Below, one piece after another: positions 10,316-20,235 of a stretch of DNA of 64,000 nt (position 1 is its first letter; the number at the start of each line of letters is the position of its first letter). The DNA comes from Endotrypanum monterogeii (Eukaryota; Euglenozoa; Kinetoplastea; Trypanosomatida; Trypanosomatidae), in NCBI GenBank assembly GCA_000333855.2, contig CM007338.1, positions 516,686 through 580,685 on the forward strand. Reading direction: 5' to 3'. A program made the position numbers and the translations under genes. The notes below the pieces were generated by a model. The model was not told the DNA's origin. It did no database searches and saw only the letters and a program-made list of their open reading frames with translations.

Positions 10316-10708
10316 CGATGTGAAGGTGTAACGGCGTGGACGGGGGGGGCGACAGACAGCAGGCTCATGCTTCCGTCGGTAAGAATCGTCAAGTGTAGGT
10401 TACGTCTTTACGAGCCCGTCAGCAGAGAACGCATTCATTGCGCAGTGTATGTGTGTGTGGGGGAGGGGGGGGGGCGGGCTCGTCCGGTTACCGTTGCTTT
10501 GGTGTGTGTGTGCGTGTGTATGTCTAGTAAAACTTTTTTTTTCTCGTCCCGGTGCGTGAGTGGGTGTGGGGTGAACATATATCCTGCTTTCTGTTCTGCT
10601 GGCACCCGACTTCCCCCTTTCCCTCTGCGTAGGCTTGCATCTTGTCTCCTTTTCCCGTCACTCTACCCATCTGGAGATGCGCGACGATAGAAGCAAACGC
10701 ACACGCAG

Positions 10709-10745
<37 letters not shown>

Positions 10746-11546
10746 CTATGTGTGTATGAATACGTTCCCGGGCAACTGAATATGAAGTCGCTGTGCTCCA
10801 TTCCCCCCCTTGGGGCTGCTTGCGCCTCCTCCCTTCCTCTTAAAATGATTTGTCACACGAACAAAAAGCAATTACGTCCAACAGACAATCGAGGAAGCTA
10901 CCCAAGGACGAATACGAAACAAAAACAAACAAACAAACACACAAAAAATGCTAAACATCAAGACGTCAACGGGTATTCTATCCGTAAGCTGACAGCTGCC
11001 TCGTCCACTCCCCACCCCATTTTCCTACTGCTTACGCGCGTCTGCATGGCCACCACCTCCTCGCCCCCCCCCTCTCTCTCGTCTTCTCGGTGTCCAACTC
11101 CCGAATCGGGATTACCAGAACTCAGGCGGTGATTTACGCATTGGAGGTAGAGTAGTCATTGATATATATATATATATATATACAAACAGACAGACCCCCC
11201 TCCCTTCCTCAGCACCCGACTACGCCTATCGGAAAGACGAAACGTGAGAATATTTTTTCCTTCTGAGAGTGCCAGCTGTTCTTTTTGCCACCTCCCCTCA
11301 CCATCCCTTCTCCGCACCTCGAGAAGAAAGGGAGGAGGAGGAGGGGTCCTTGTCTGTCCCGCATTTTCTCTCTTCGTCTGCCCCCCCCGCCCCCCCTCTT
11401 CCTTCTCCTTTTTTTTCTCCCTTTCTTCCAACACACTCACCGTATCTCGCATTCGCTCTTCCTTTCATAGGTTAACCCACAACATCCACACTCCCGCGAA
11501 GACGCAACGATGCATTCACAAGCGACGTATCGCCATCAACATCGAG
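10316..11546. other. Spacer between TRF and the first carrier copy
   Basis: No gene is recognised. It contains a (CA)n run at 10710-10743, an AAAC-rich stretch at about 10918-10950, a short (TA)n array at 11162-11182 and a C/T tract at about 11395-11430. An AG at 11469-11470 is the likely trans-splice site for the first carrier copy. Confidence 0.7.
10710..10743. repeat. (CA)n microsatellite
   Basis: A run of about 16 CA units in the presumed 3' UTR of TRF. Confidence 0.95.
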
Positions 11547-11570
11547 ATGGCTGCCTTCACAGGAAGACGT

Positions 11571-12629
11571 TGCCATCGAGGCGCCCAAGGCGCCGCCCGC
11601 ACCCATTCCGCGCTGGCAGACCCTCTGCGTGTCGGGCTGCGTCGGCATGCTTGCGTGGTGCTTCGCGCACCCTTTCGAGATGTGGAAGAACACCGTGATG
11701 ACGTCGCCCCCCGGTGCAGGCCAGCTGGAGTGCTTCAGGACCACGGCGAGGAAAGGCTTCTACACGGGTCTGTCTAGTGGCCTGATGCGCCAGGTGGTGT
11801 ACACAACGGCCCGTCTGGGCTGCTACCCGAGCTTTCGTGATGGCATCCTGCAGGGTGAGGTTGCAATGGGACTAAGGACGTCCGCGGACCCTGCCAGCGC
11901 GACGGTGCTGGACCGTGCCCTTGCTGGTGCGTCGGCTGGCGTCTTCGCATCCGTCTTGTCTTCTCCGGTGGAGGTGTGTCTTGTCCTGCAGACGACGAAC
12001 AAAGGTAATGGGAAGCTTTCCATGGTGCAGGCCTTCAACGAGGTGCTGAAGAGCCGCGGTGTAGGCGGTCTGTGGAGCGGGATTGGCGCTCTCGCGTCGC
12101 GTGCGGCGCTTGTCGGCGTATCGCAGGTGGCGGTGCACGACCAGGTATTGACGACGCTGCGCAAGCGTAACGTGGTGCGCGCTGACCCGCTGAACGACAA
12201 CCTCGTCGTCAACATCGCGAGCGTGATGACGGCGTTGTTCTACAGCCTCGTGACGATGCCTGTGGAGGTGGCGCGTGTGCGGATGTCGGCGGAAGCGAAG
12301 CTCGGTGCCGGTGTGGAGAAAAGATATCACAACGTCGTGCAGTGCATTGGCCGTGTCTTTAGGGAGGAGGGTGTGAGAGCCATGTATGGCTCGTACCTTC
12401 CCTATTTTGGTCGCTGTGCGTCGCACACGGTGGTCTGCTTCTTTGTGATCGAGTACTTCACCCGTGTCCTGCGGAGCTATCAGGAGAACCCGCGGAGGGT
12501 CGCCACTGCATAAAGAACATGATCGTCACAACATGCTGTGTGTAGGTGTGGGGTGAGGGAGTGATGATGTATCGTCCTCATGACTGCAGCGAGTACACGC
12601 CGGGGCGGTGCAGAGCGGGCGATCAAATG
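11571..12629 (+). repeat. Duplicated block, left copy (carrier gene body plus 3' UTR start)
   Basis: This segment matches 14886-15944 at a constant offset of 3315 nt. Read by eye, the only difference is T at 11642 against C at 14957. The block starts just inside the coding region and ends 116 nt after the stop codon; sequence on either side is unrelated between the two copies. Confidence 0.93.
11647..12513 (+). CDS. Mitochondrial carrier, left copy, N-terminally truncated (possible pseudogene)
   Basis: This copy of the 2-oxoglutarate/malate-type carrier has the same reading frame and sequence as the right copy from its residue 28 onward, apart from one valine-for-alanine change. It lacks an in-frame ATG at the proper place. 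The frame is open upstream to a stop at 11473-11475, but its first ATG is 11647, equal to methionine 32 of the intact copy. That would give 288 residues missing the start of transmembrane helix 1. The ATGs at 11510 and 11547, downstream of the likely splice acceptor, are in the other two frames and their frames overlap the carrier. The sequence upstream of 11571 is unrelated to the 5' end of the other copy. It may be non-functional, make a short carrier, or reflect an assembly error. Confidence 0.6.
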   Translation: MLAWCFAHPFEMWKNTVMTSPPGAGQLECFRTTARKGFYTGLSSGLMRQVVYTTARLGCYPSFRDGILQGEVAMGLRTSADPASATVLDRALAGASAGVFASVLSSPVEVCLVLQTTNKGNGKLSMVQAFNEVLKSRGVGGLWSGIGALASRAALVGVSQVAVHDQVLTTLRKRNVVRADPLNDNLVVNIASVMTALFYSLVTMPVEVARVRMSAEAKLGAGVEKRYHNVVQCIGRVFREEGVRAMYGSYLPYFGRCASHTVVCFFVIEYFTRVLRSYQENPRRVATA

Positions 12630-14868
12630 GGGGCAGCGCTCAGCTAACTGAAGAAATTGCGATGCAAATCTGTGGCCAATACACCACCTGTTTTTCGAGG
12701 AATGTGGTGAAGGAGTCTGCTAGTGATCCATTTGGATGCGCGGGTGTACGCGCCCGCCAGCTTCTCTTCCCTTACCCACTCCCCGATGGGTATCGCGTAT
12801 CTCCTCTAGGCTGTTGCAACTTCTGATGCTCAGCAATTATGTTTGTGATTGATGCATCATGGCCTACCTATCCACGCACTCGCACATATGTATGCATACA
12901 GAGAATGACCTTCGCACCCGTCTACCCCCTGGGTTCCTTGTGTTGCTGATCTGTTATCTTGTAGGTTTCTCGGGTGTTTTGTTTGCTTGTTTCTCGTTAT
13001 CTCCCTTCGCTCTGTGCGACTGTATTTTTTTCCTTTCCTCCCACGGCTTTAATTGTTTTTAAATTATTGTGCCGGGCAAGATGAATGCCACGTAGCGTCT
13101 GTTATGAACGTGAGGGTCGTGGTAGTGGAGAAGGAGACTGCACCGACAGAACAGGTCAAGCGCCTCCGTTTCTTTGGATTTCTTGCTTTCTTATCATGTT
13201 TATGAATAATTTTCTCCCTCTAAGGTGTGCTTCGTGTACTTTGGTCTTCTTTTTTTTTTTTGTGTGTGTGTGTGTGTGTGTATGTTCTTAACGTGGGGAA
13301 GTGCAGCATCGTATCGTATATCCTTTGCTGATACGTTTATTGCGCTGTGGCGTGTAGACGGTGAGACTTCTCGGAAGTTCTTGATCCGTCTCCGTTACCG
13401 TGTTTTCTTGTGATTTCTCTTATTAATGGTGCTAACAGAAGGCGCTGTCTTCCCCTTTCCCTCCCTCACGCGCGCACAGGCACACATTGGGAAATCATGT
13501 AAGCGAGTACATAGTTGCAGTTTCGTGTGCGAGGGCGTGTGCGGGACGGTAGCGAGGTAAATGTTTTGTAGGGGAGGTGGATGCAAGACTGGGGCCGCTC
13601 CTTGCATGAGTACCGGTTGTATCAAGTGCGATGGCTGACTTCTACGAAATATTTCCCCTCTACGCGATCCGTCGCCTTCATTGTTGCTGCTCTATCCATA
13701 TGCCCATCCATTCCCTCCCCAAGTTTCATAAACTGACGCATAAACCGAAATATTTTTAGGTATTCCTTTTTCGAGTGTAGGCTGCAATCGCGGTCCAAGG
13801 ACATCGCACCTTGCCATGTCTCACGCCTTATCCAACGCGCGCCGCTATCCCGGCGACACCCATTAAGAAAAAAAAAATAATAAATACATGTGTACATCTT
13901 TGTTTTGATTTGCCATGGAGCATACCCATCGACACGAGTGAGGAAAGGGTGGAGCTCGACGCAGAGTCTGCTGATCACGGTGTGGTCTAAATTTAGCACG
14001 GATGTTGTGAGCTCTAGGTTACCAATGAAAGCAGCATCGTTTCGCTGGCGCTCTTGTGTATGCGTGGGCGGCAATGGTACCCGCTTCTGTCCTTGTGGCC
14101 GAGGGAGCGGGGGGGGGAGTGCGGGGGAGGGGTAGAAGGGGGGGGTTGCCTCTACGCTACCTCGTGGATCTTTTTTCTCTCTGATATATATTCATTTTTT
14201 TGCTCAGCGACATGAGTCGTATGAAAGCGTAAAGGAAAAAATAAGACGCGAATGGAAACAGTGCTTGTCTGCATCCTGCACCACCTCCCCATCGACAAGG
14301 AAGTGTTTTTTTTTCTCCCCCTTCTCACACTGTTAGGCGCCTCTCTGCGCTGACCCATCAATTTTTTTAAAAATATTATACGCTCCTTTGACTTCTTCTT
14401 ATACGCAGTCATACTCATCACTACTTGGATCCCCTCTGCTCTCTCTATATAAATCTATAAATATACATATATATTTATATAGATCTATATGTATATTCCA
14501 TTTTCGTATTCATTTCTTATTCATTCCTGAGCTTCACTCCGTCTATTACTCCTTTTTTTTTTTGCCATTCTCGTCTTTTCCCTTCCACTCGTGTCTGCAC
14601 CTGCTCCCCCACTCCTGTTATATGCCTGCTTCCCATCAAGGGCAAACCCTAACACGTGAAATTGTGATCGAGCGTACGCCGGAAAAAACAAACAAACAAA
14701 CAGGCAAACGCACACCTCTATCCTCTTCGTGCCTCCTCCTTATTAAAAAAAAAAAGATATTTTTGAACACGTCTTGCGACAGGCGACTGTGCTTCTTTTC
14801 TCCAAACCTGTGCCTCTTTTTGGATCTACAGTGTTCGCTTCTCGACTGTATATCTACGCCTCTTTGTC
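12514..14868. other. Spacer between the two carrier copies
   Basis: No gene is seen. The first 116 nt belong to the duplicated block. After that come a (TG)n run near 13260-13281, T-rich tracts, a TA-rich stretch at about 14450-14490 and AAAC units near 14689-14704. The likely trans-splice AG of the right copy is at 14830-14831. Confidence 0.7.
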
Positions 14869-15828
14869 ATGTCTCAAAGGAGCGCTGCCATCGAGGCGCC
14901 CAAGGCGCCGCCCGCACCCATTCCGCGCTGGCAGACCCTCTGCGTGTCGGGCTGCGCCGGCATGCTTGCGTGGTGCTTCGCGCACCCTTTCGAGATGTGG
15001 AAGAACACCGTGATGACGTCGCCCCCCGGTGCAGGCCAGCTGGAGTGCTTCAGGACCACGGCGAGGAAAGGCTTCTACACGGGTCTGTCTAGTGGCCTGA
15101 TGCGCCAGGTGGTGTACACAACGGCCCGTCTGGGCTGCTACCCGAGCTTTCGTGATGGCATCCTGCAGGGTGAGGTTGCAATGGGACTAAGGACGTCCGC
15201 GGACCCTGCCAGCGCGACGGTGCTGGACCGTGCCCTTGCTGGTGCGTCGGCTGGCGTCTTCGCATCCGTCTTGTCTTCTCCGGTGGAGGTGTGTCTTGTC
15301 CTGCAGACGACGAACAAAGGTAATGGGAAGCTTTCCATGGTGCAGGCCTTCAACGAGGTGCTGAAGAGCCGCGGTGTAGGCGGTCTGTGGAGCGGGATTG
15401 GCGCTCTCGCGTCGCGTGCGGCGCTTGTCGGCGTATCGCAGGTGGCGGTGCACGACCAGGTATTGACGACGCTGCGCAAGCGTAACGTGGTGCGCGCTGA
15501 CCCGCTGAACGACAACCTCGTCGTCAACATCGCGAGCGTGATGACGGCGTTGTTCTACAGCCTCGTGACGATGCCTGTGGAGGTGGCGCGTGTGCGGATG
15601 TCGGCGGAAGCGAAGCTCGGTGCCGGTGTGGAGAAAAGATATCACAACGTCGTGCAGTGCATTGGCCGTGTCTTTAGGGAGGAGGGTGTGAGAGCCATGT
15701 ATGGCTCGTACCTTCCCTATTTTGGTCGCTGTGCGTCGCACACGGTGGTCTGCTTCTTTGTGATCGAGTACTTCACCCGTGTCCTGCGGAGCTATCAGGA
15801 GAACCCGCGGAGGGTCGCCACTGCATAA
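14869..15828 (+). CDS. Mitochondrial carrier family protein, 2-oxoglutarate/malate-type (MCP12-like)
   Basis: A 319-residue protein of normal length for the SLC25 family, with three repeats and six predicted membrane helices in the inner mitochondrial membrane. The three signature sites are PFEMWK (P40-K45), PVEVCL (P138-L143) and PVEVAR (P236-R241). The second site with leucine in the basic position, and the later RAALVGVSQVA, resemble the oxoglutarate/malate carrier group, so dicarboxylate exchange is the likely activity. In T. brucei the corresponding carrier is remembered as MCP12, next to TRF. The start ATG is preceded by a pyrimidine tract and an AG at 14830-14831, and no other ATG intervenes. 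It is the intact member of a tandem pair. Family membership is very secure; substrate is inferred. Confidence 0.9.
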   Translation: MSQRSAAIEAPKAPPAPIPRWQTLCVSGCAGMLAWCFAHPFEMWKNTVMTSPPGAGQLECFRTTARKGFYTGLSSGLMRQVVYTTARLGCYPSFRDGILQGEVAMGLRTSADPASATVLDRALAGASAGVFASVLSSPVEVCLVLQTTNKGNGKLSMVQAFNEVLKSRGVGGLWSGIGALASRAALVGVSQVAVHDQVLTTLRKRNVVRADPLNDNLVVNIASVMTALFYSLVTMPVEVARVRMSAEAKLGAGVEKRYHNVVQCIGRVFREEGVRAMYGSYLPYFGRCASHTVVCFFVIEYFTRVLRSYQENPRRVATA

Positions 15829-15944
15829 AGAACATGATCGTCACAACATGCTGTGTGTAGGTGTGGGGTGAGGGAGTGATGATGTATCGTCCTCATGACT
15901 GCAGCGAGTACACGCCGGGGCGGTGCAGAGCGGGCGATCAAATG
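14886..15944 (+). repeat. Duplicated block, right copy
   Basis: Partner of 11571-12629. It holds the intact carrier coding region from about codon 7 to the stop, plus 116 nt of downstream sequence. The near identity implies a recent duplication or ongoing gene conversion. Confidence 0.93.
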
Positions 15945-16823
15945 AAAGATATGTTTGCTGAGGAGGTCTCTCTGGCGACTATCCGCTGCCCTACGGGTGT
16001 CTGCAGGGGTGCATTCCAGAACTTCTGGTTCCTGTGGTCAGCGGCTGATCATGAGTCTTCGTATCGTGAGGAATGTTTGCGCTGTTGCCGGCCCTTCGTT
16101 TAACGAAGGCATCTGTTATGCATCACACCCCCCTACTCTGCGGATGTCGTCGACTTCGTGAACTGTCGTGAGTGGAGAGTCAAACCGGTTCTTTGCGTGT
16201 GCCTGTGTCTGTGTGGCGCTGTGTGTGTGTGTGTAGCTATCTGGGTCTTTCCTCACACGGCTAAAGATTTCCTGCGAAAACACATACACACACAGATAGT
16301 CAGGTGGACGTGAACGCGCTGTTGTTTTTATGGGGCTGGGAAAAGAGACGCAGCAGTGGCAAGACCATACACCAAAACCCTCATTTCTTTTGTTTTTGAT
16401 TTTATTGAATTTATTTATTTTTATTTTTTTGGTCGGATGATCTCAGATTCGTGGCCATTTCGTGTTTTTTTTTTCTTATCACGAAGAATACTTGCTCTGT
16501 GTATCATGGGAACGAGAAGCGAGCAAATGAGCCTGGGGGGCAATATGATGGACAAAGAAACAGACGGATGCGTGACTGCCAGGGGGTGGGGGGAAGTACG
16601 CGTGAATGACGGTTACTCGAGTGTTTATGTAAACCTTTCTTGCTCGATACCGTTACGAGGCTTAGGCAACTCATTTGCTGATCGTGATGTGCATGGGCAG
16701 AGAGGGTCCATGTTCGTGTCCCAGTGCTTGCGTTTGGTCGACTCCGCGCGTATTTGTAGCGGACTGTGCGCCTACACGATGGGTGATGAGGTCACATTTT
16801 TCTTGAGTCATGGTACTCCTTGC

Positions 16824-16836
16824 AATATATATATAA

Positions 16837-16884
<48 letters not shown>

Positions 16885-16897
16885 GTATATATGTATA
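16824..16897. repeat. Imperfect (TA)n array
   Basis: About 74 nt of TA units interrupted by single A, T or G changes. It gives alternating tyrosine-isoleucine reading frames that are not genes. Confidence 0.95.
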
Positions 16898-17180
16898 AGT
16901 CTTGCAGGATGTTATTGAACGAATCAATAATAAGATGGGATAATGTACAAGCAAGGCATGCAACAGGTAGCGGGAGGGAGGGGGGGGGCGGCGACGCGTA
17001 GGTTGACACCCTTTGTTGTTGACTGTTGCATCCCCAAAGTCTTTTGATGTGCAGGTGTGCCTCCCTTGTTTTTGTTTGGTGTTTGCTAGTACTCTGACAT
17101 ACGCTTCTCATTGCTCGGACCTTCTGGGGGCAGCGGTATATGAACCAACGTGACGATGCCAAAGATCATTTGCAAGTATA

Positions 17181-17217
<37 letters not shown>

Positions 17218-17232
17218 TAACAAGTAACTACG

Positions 17233-17261
17233 ACGGAGTGTGTCTACGCACGTCGATGCTA
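17233..17261 (+). repeat. 29-nt direct repeat, left copy
   Basis: The 29 nt beginning ACGGAGTGTGTCTACGCACG match 17555-17583 exactly. Each copy lies just after a (TA)n array and is followed within a few bases by a CGTTTTTTAA-like stretch, so the repeating unit probably includes array plus element. Confidence 0.9.
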
Positions 17262-17315
17262 CGTTACGTTTTTTAACTTTAGTCTCGTACCGTACATCCG
17301 TCCGTTCGGCCGTAC

Positions 17316-17456
17316 NNNNNNNNNNNNNNNNNNNNNNNNNNNNNNNNNNNNNNNNNNNNNNNNNNNNNNNNNNNNNNNNNNNNNNNNNNNNNNNNNNNNN
17401 NNNNNNNNNNNNNNNNNNNNNNNNNNNNNNNNNNNNNNNNNNNNNNNNNNNNNNNN
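17316..17456. other. Assembly gap (141 N)
   Basis: Unknown bases between CpG-rich, TACG-rich flanks. The left flank (CTACGTTACGTTTT) and the reverse complement of the right flank (TTACGTTACGGTTT) resemble each other, so the gap may lie in an inverted repeat. Confidence 0.98.
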
Positions 17457-17502
17457 GAAACCGTAACGTAACGGACGTAGACGATGCCAACGTAATATAT
17501 TA

Positions 17503-17544
<42 letters not shown>

Positions 17545-17554
17545 ATAAACCTTC

Positions 17555-17583
17555 ACGGAGTGTGTCTACGCACGTCGATGCTA
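17555..17583 (+). repeat. 29-nt direct repeat, right copy
   Basis: Exact match of 17233-17261, offset by 322 nt, again directly after a TA array. Confidence 0.9.
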
Positions 17584-17967
17584 GCGTTTTTTAAATTTTA
17601 TTGTCACTTGTCTATATATTTTCATTTAGATTTCACATATGTACACGCGCCTCACTTGCGCAAACACATTTGCCTACCCACTTTTCCCCTCCTCCTCTTT
17701 CGTGGGGCGAGAGCGCCAGGGTGCGCTCCATGTACGTGACGAGAAATAGGGTCACCAGGGGAATATTTCATCCCAATACCGATGCGTTTGTTGCCTCATT
17801 TTCTATGGATCCACAGCGTTCCCCTATTCCGTCTGTTTCTTGCTCTCCTATCACACGCTTCAAAACACCCCCGTTCACGTTTTCTACTCTTTTTCAGCTG
17901 TTCTCACCGATGTACCGTAGAACATACTTCTTTTAGCTGAGCTTAGTGAGTTATAATAATAAAAAAA

Positions 17968-17994
17968 CAACAACAACAACAACAACAACAACAA
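17968..17994. repeat. (CAA)n microsatellite
   Basis: About nine CAA units in the spacer upstream of the acetyltransferase gene. Confidence 0.95.
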
Positions 17995-18120
17995 GAAGGG
18001 ATAGTATGGTTAGCGAAAGGGAGGGAGGGAGGTGTACCAAGAATTATCTACTAGCGGCGGCGTCGAGTGGTTTTATTCACTACTTCTCCTTCTCCTCTTC
18101 CCTGTTATTTTCTCATTTAT

Positions 18121-18122
18121 AG
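18121..18122 (+). promoter_or_regulatory. Candidate spliced-leader acceptor for the NAA60-like gene
   Basis: An AG right after a long C/T tract (about 18080-18119), giving a leader of only 10 nt before the ATG at 18133 and supporting that start. Confidence 0.55.
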
Positions 18123-18132
18123 AGTAGCCATT

Positions 18133-20235
18133 ATGTTGAAGTCCACCTCCACCTCCAACTCGACAGAGGCTGCCAGTGAGAGGACTAGGATATCTCGGCG
18201 TTACCCTGAACCAGAGATAGTGCAGCTTCCTATCAAGTCCACGTCTTCTACTGCAGCACCAACATCGTCGCTCTCATCGAGCTCGTATGAGCGAGCTGGT
18301 GCGACTAAGAGTCTGCCCACCTCTTCAGGGAGCCTCTCCCTTCGCCTACACTGGGGTCTACAGGCGACAGAGCTGCGCAGAGTGTTGAAGTTACACGAGG
18401 ACGTGTATCCTATTAATTTTAATGTTTCCTACTACTCATCGTTGCTGGACCACGACACCTGCATGTGTTTGGTGGCTCTGGTCACTGAAGAAACATACAA
18501 GGAATGGCTAGGGCGCCGTAGGGAGACGAAGGAGGAGGAGGAGGAGGCGGCGGCGGCGATGGCAGCGACTCCGCTGGAGGGTGCATCGTCTTCACCGCTG
18601 CCCTCGTGCAACTCCACACAACCACGTCATCCGCCTCCTGTTTCACAGTGCAGCGTATCTGCCGAGGCGTTGGAGGAGCGTGCTCAGGTCGAGGGCATCA
18701 TAGCGGAGCAGGAAAGCCTCGCAGCTCGCAACAATGTCGATGGTGGGCGAGGGGACGCCGACGGGGTCACCCAGACAGAGGGCATCGATGCCGCGAAACA
18801 TACGGTTGTCATCGGTTTTATCATTGGTCAGCATGCCTACGCGAGACACGATGATGGTCGTATATTTCCTCATCCGACCAGCTACATCAATTCGTTTGCT
18901 GTCGATCCACCCTTCCAGATGTGTGGTGTGGGGCATACGCTGCTGCACCGCTTTATCACATACGTGACGCAGCAGCGACCTTTGTACGCGCAAGACTACC
19001 TACACTATGACGAGAGGAAGCTGATGACACATCTTGTGAACGCCAAGATAAAAAAGCGCCACGCGGGGCTTGATAATCGGTGCGACGACACTGCTCTTTG
19101 TACCACCGGCCGCGTTTCCAGCAATGGCAGTGGCGGCGATGGAGGGAAGGGGGATGATAGCGCAGCTGCCCGATCCCAGTCATCAGGCGCCGCATCGTCG
19201 AGTCCCTCCCTGCTCCAAAGCCTCGTCTCCCTCTTATCGCCCGAGTTTGAAGCCTGGATGGAGGATCGCCGGGCCCGGCGTCTACTCCGAGCTCGTGGGA
19301 TGACTGAGGACGAGGTCGATCAGCAGAGATTCCGTGAACGTTTGGCGCCAGATATGCTTACGGACGAGGAGGTAGCCGAGGTTCGCGACGAGGCACGCGA
19401 GTTTGTGGTTCAGGTCGGTCTGCCCGACGTATGGCTGCATTGCCTCTCAACCAACACCACTGCCATCACTTTTTATGAGCACCACAACTTCCAACTCCGG
19501 CGTGTGATGGATAGATTTTACATCATCAACGGCACTTCATACAATGGCAACCTCTTTCATTACGTCTGCGGGGGGAATGGGCTCCCAGCCTCTTCGGCTT
19601 TGCCATCTGTATCATCTTGTGACACGACTGGCGACGCACCTGCTGAGAAAGGCGACGCGGCGAAGAAGCAGATGAAGTGCTTGGCACAAGGCGAAAATAA
19701 GGCCATTGATCCAGCCGATGTCGGACTGTGCACCGCTGTAACATCCGCATCCTCGATGTCGAAGTCGCTTTTTTCGCCAGGATTGCGACGGCGCCGTGGG
19801 GTATCCACAGCTGGAAAGGAGGGCAGCGACTTGCCAGAAGCTGATCCTCCTTCCCCTTGTGAGGCGGACAGGGACGTCACCATCGGTGCCGCCGCCGCCG
19901 CCACCACCACCACCACCACTATCAGCTCCGTTACCACGAAGGTCAAATCCGCGGAGAGTGCAGGGTTCCCGGGGCAGGGATCCCGCTCGGAAATGCTACG
20001 GTTGTCTCCCTCCACATACCCCTTCGTGGCCGATATCATCTTAAACCCCAGAGAAAGTGCTGAGGGGGAATGGCGGCGCTGCCAAGGCTCCAGTGGTACT
20101 GGGGGGGAGGCAGGGTTACCGCCGGGGCCCTGGGAGGTTGTACGCGAGGCAATGCTTCTCATCAATGCGGGGCTGTTGCTGTGTGCTGTCTGTTGGGTCG
20201 GCTACAATGTTGTTCTGACGGGGAAGGTGGAGTGA
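18133..20235 (+). CDS. NAA60-like N-alpha-acetyltransferase (GNAT fold) with C-terminal membrane anchor
   Basis: A 700-residue protein. NAA60 (NatF, HAT4) acetylates N-terminal methionines of membrane proteins at the Golgi. The GNAT core is split by insertions. It begins near residue 70 and has YINSFAV with Y251 at the expected catalytic tyrosine. The acetyl-CoA loop is QMCGVG (Q262-G267). After a large insert comes VWLHCLSTNTTAITFYE (433-449), very close to the NAA60 motif, with H436 at the position of its catalytic histidine. Low-complexity inserts fall at about 115-195 (glutamate/alanine-rich) and 290-410. The tail is serine-rich and ends in one hydrophobic helix (about 672-693) followed by a few charged residues, as in a tail-anchored protein and in agreement with NAA60 membrane attachment. 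Length is nearly three times the animal enzyme. The frame is open upstream to a GTG at 18067 without an ATG. Confidence 0.85.
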   Translation: MLKSTSTSNSTEAASERTRISRRYPEPEIVQLPIKSTSSTAAPTSSLSSSSYERAGATKSLPTSSGSLSLRLHWGLQATELRRVLKLHEDVYPINFNVSYYSSLLDHDTCMCLVALVTEETYKEWLGRRRETKEEEEEAAAAMAATPLEGASSSPLPSCNSTQPRHPPPVSQCSVSAEALEERAQVEGIIAEQESLAARNNVDGGRGDADGVTQTEGIDAAKHTVVIGFIIGQHAYARHDDGRIFPHPTSYINSFAVDPPFQMCGVGHTLLHRFITYVTQQRPLYAQDYLHYDERKLMTHLVNAKIKKRHAGLDNRCDDTALCTTGRVSSNGSGGDGGKGDDSAAARSQSSGAASSSPSLLQSLVSLLSPEFEAWMEDRRARRLLRARGMTEDEVDQQRFRERLAPDMLTDEEVAEVRDEAREFVVQVGLPDVWLHCLSTNTTAITFYEHHNFQLRRVMDRFYIINGTSYNGNLFHYVCGGNGLPASSALPSVSSCDTTGDAPAEKGDAAKKQMKCLAQGENKAIDPADVGLCTAVTSASSMSKSLFSPGLRRRRGVSTAGKEGSDLPEADPPSPCEADRDVTIGAAAAATTTTTTISSVTTKVKSAESAGFPGQGSRSEMLRLSPSTYPFVADIILNPRESAEGEWRRCQGSSGTGGEAGLPPGPWEVVREAMLLINAGLLLCAVCWVGYNVVLTGKVE

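Larger units (their letters stand above)
15829..18132. other. Spacer between the carrier and the acetyltransferase gene, with an assembly gap
   Basis: No gene is recognised. It holds TA-rich arrays at 16824-16897, 17177-17214 and 17503-17541, a run of N at 17316-17456, a 29-nt direct repeat on either side of the gap and a (CAA)n run at about 17968-17994. A C/T tract at 18080-18110 and AG at 18121-18122 precede the next gene by 10 nt. Confidence 0.7.

Noticed and set aside
15955..16161. 68-codon frame just after the duplicated carrier block
   Set aside because: No similarity to the carrier or other family; it lies in sequence unique to the right copy's 3' flank.
16356..16898. Open frame of about 180 codons ending in tyrosine-isoleucine repeats
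   Set aside because: Its C-terminal part is just the (TA)n array read in frame and the rest shows no domain; similar frames occur at every TA array in the window.
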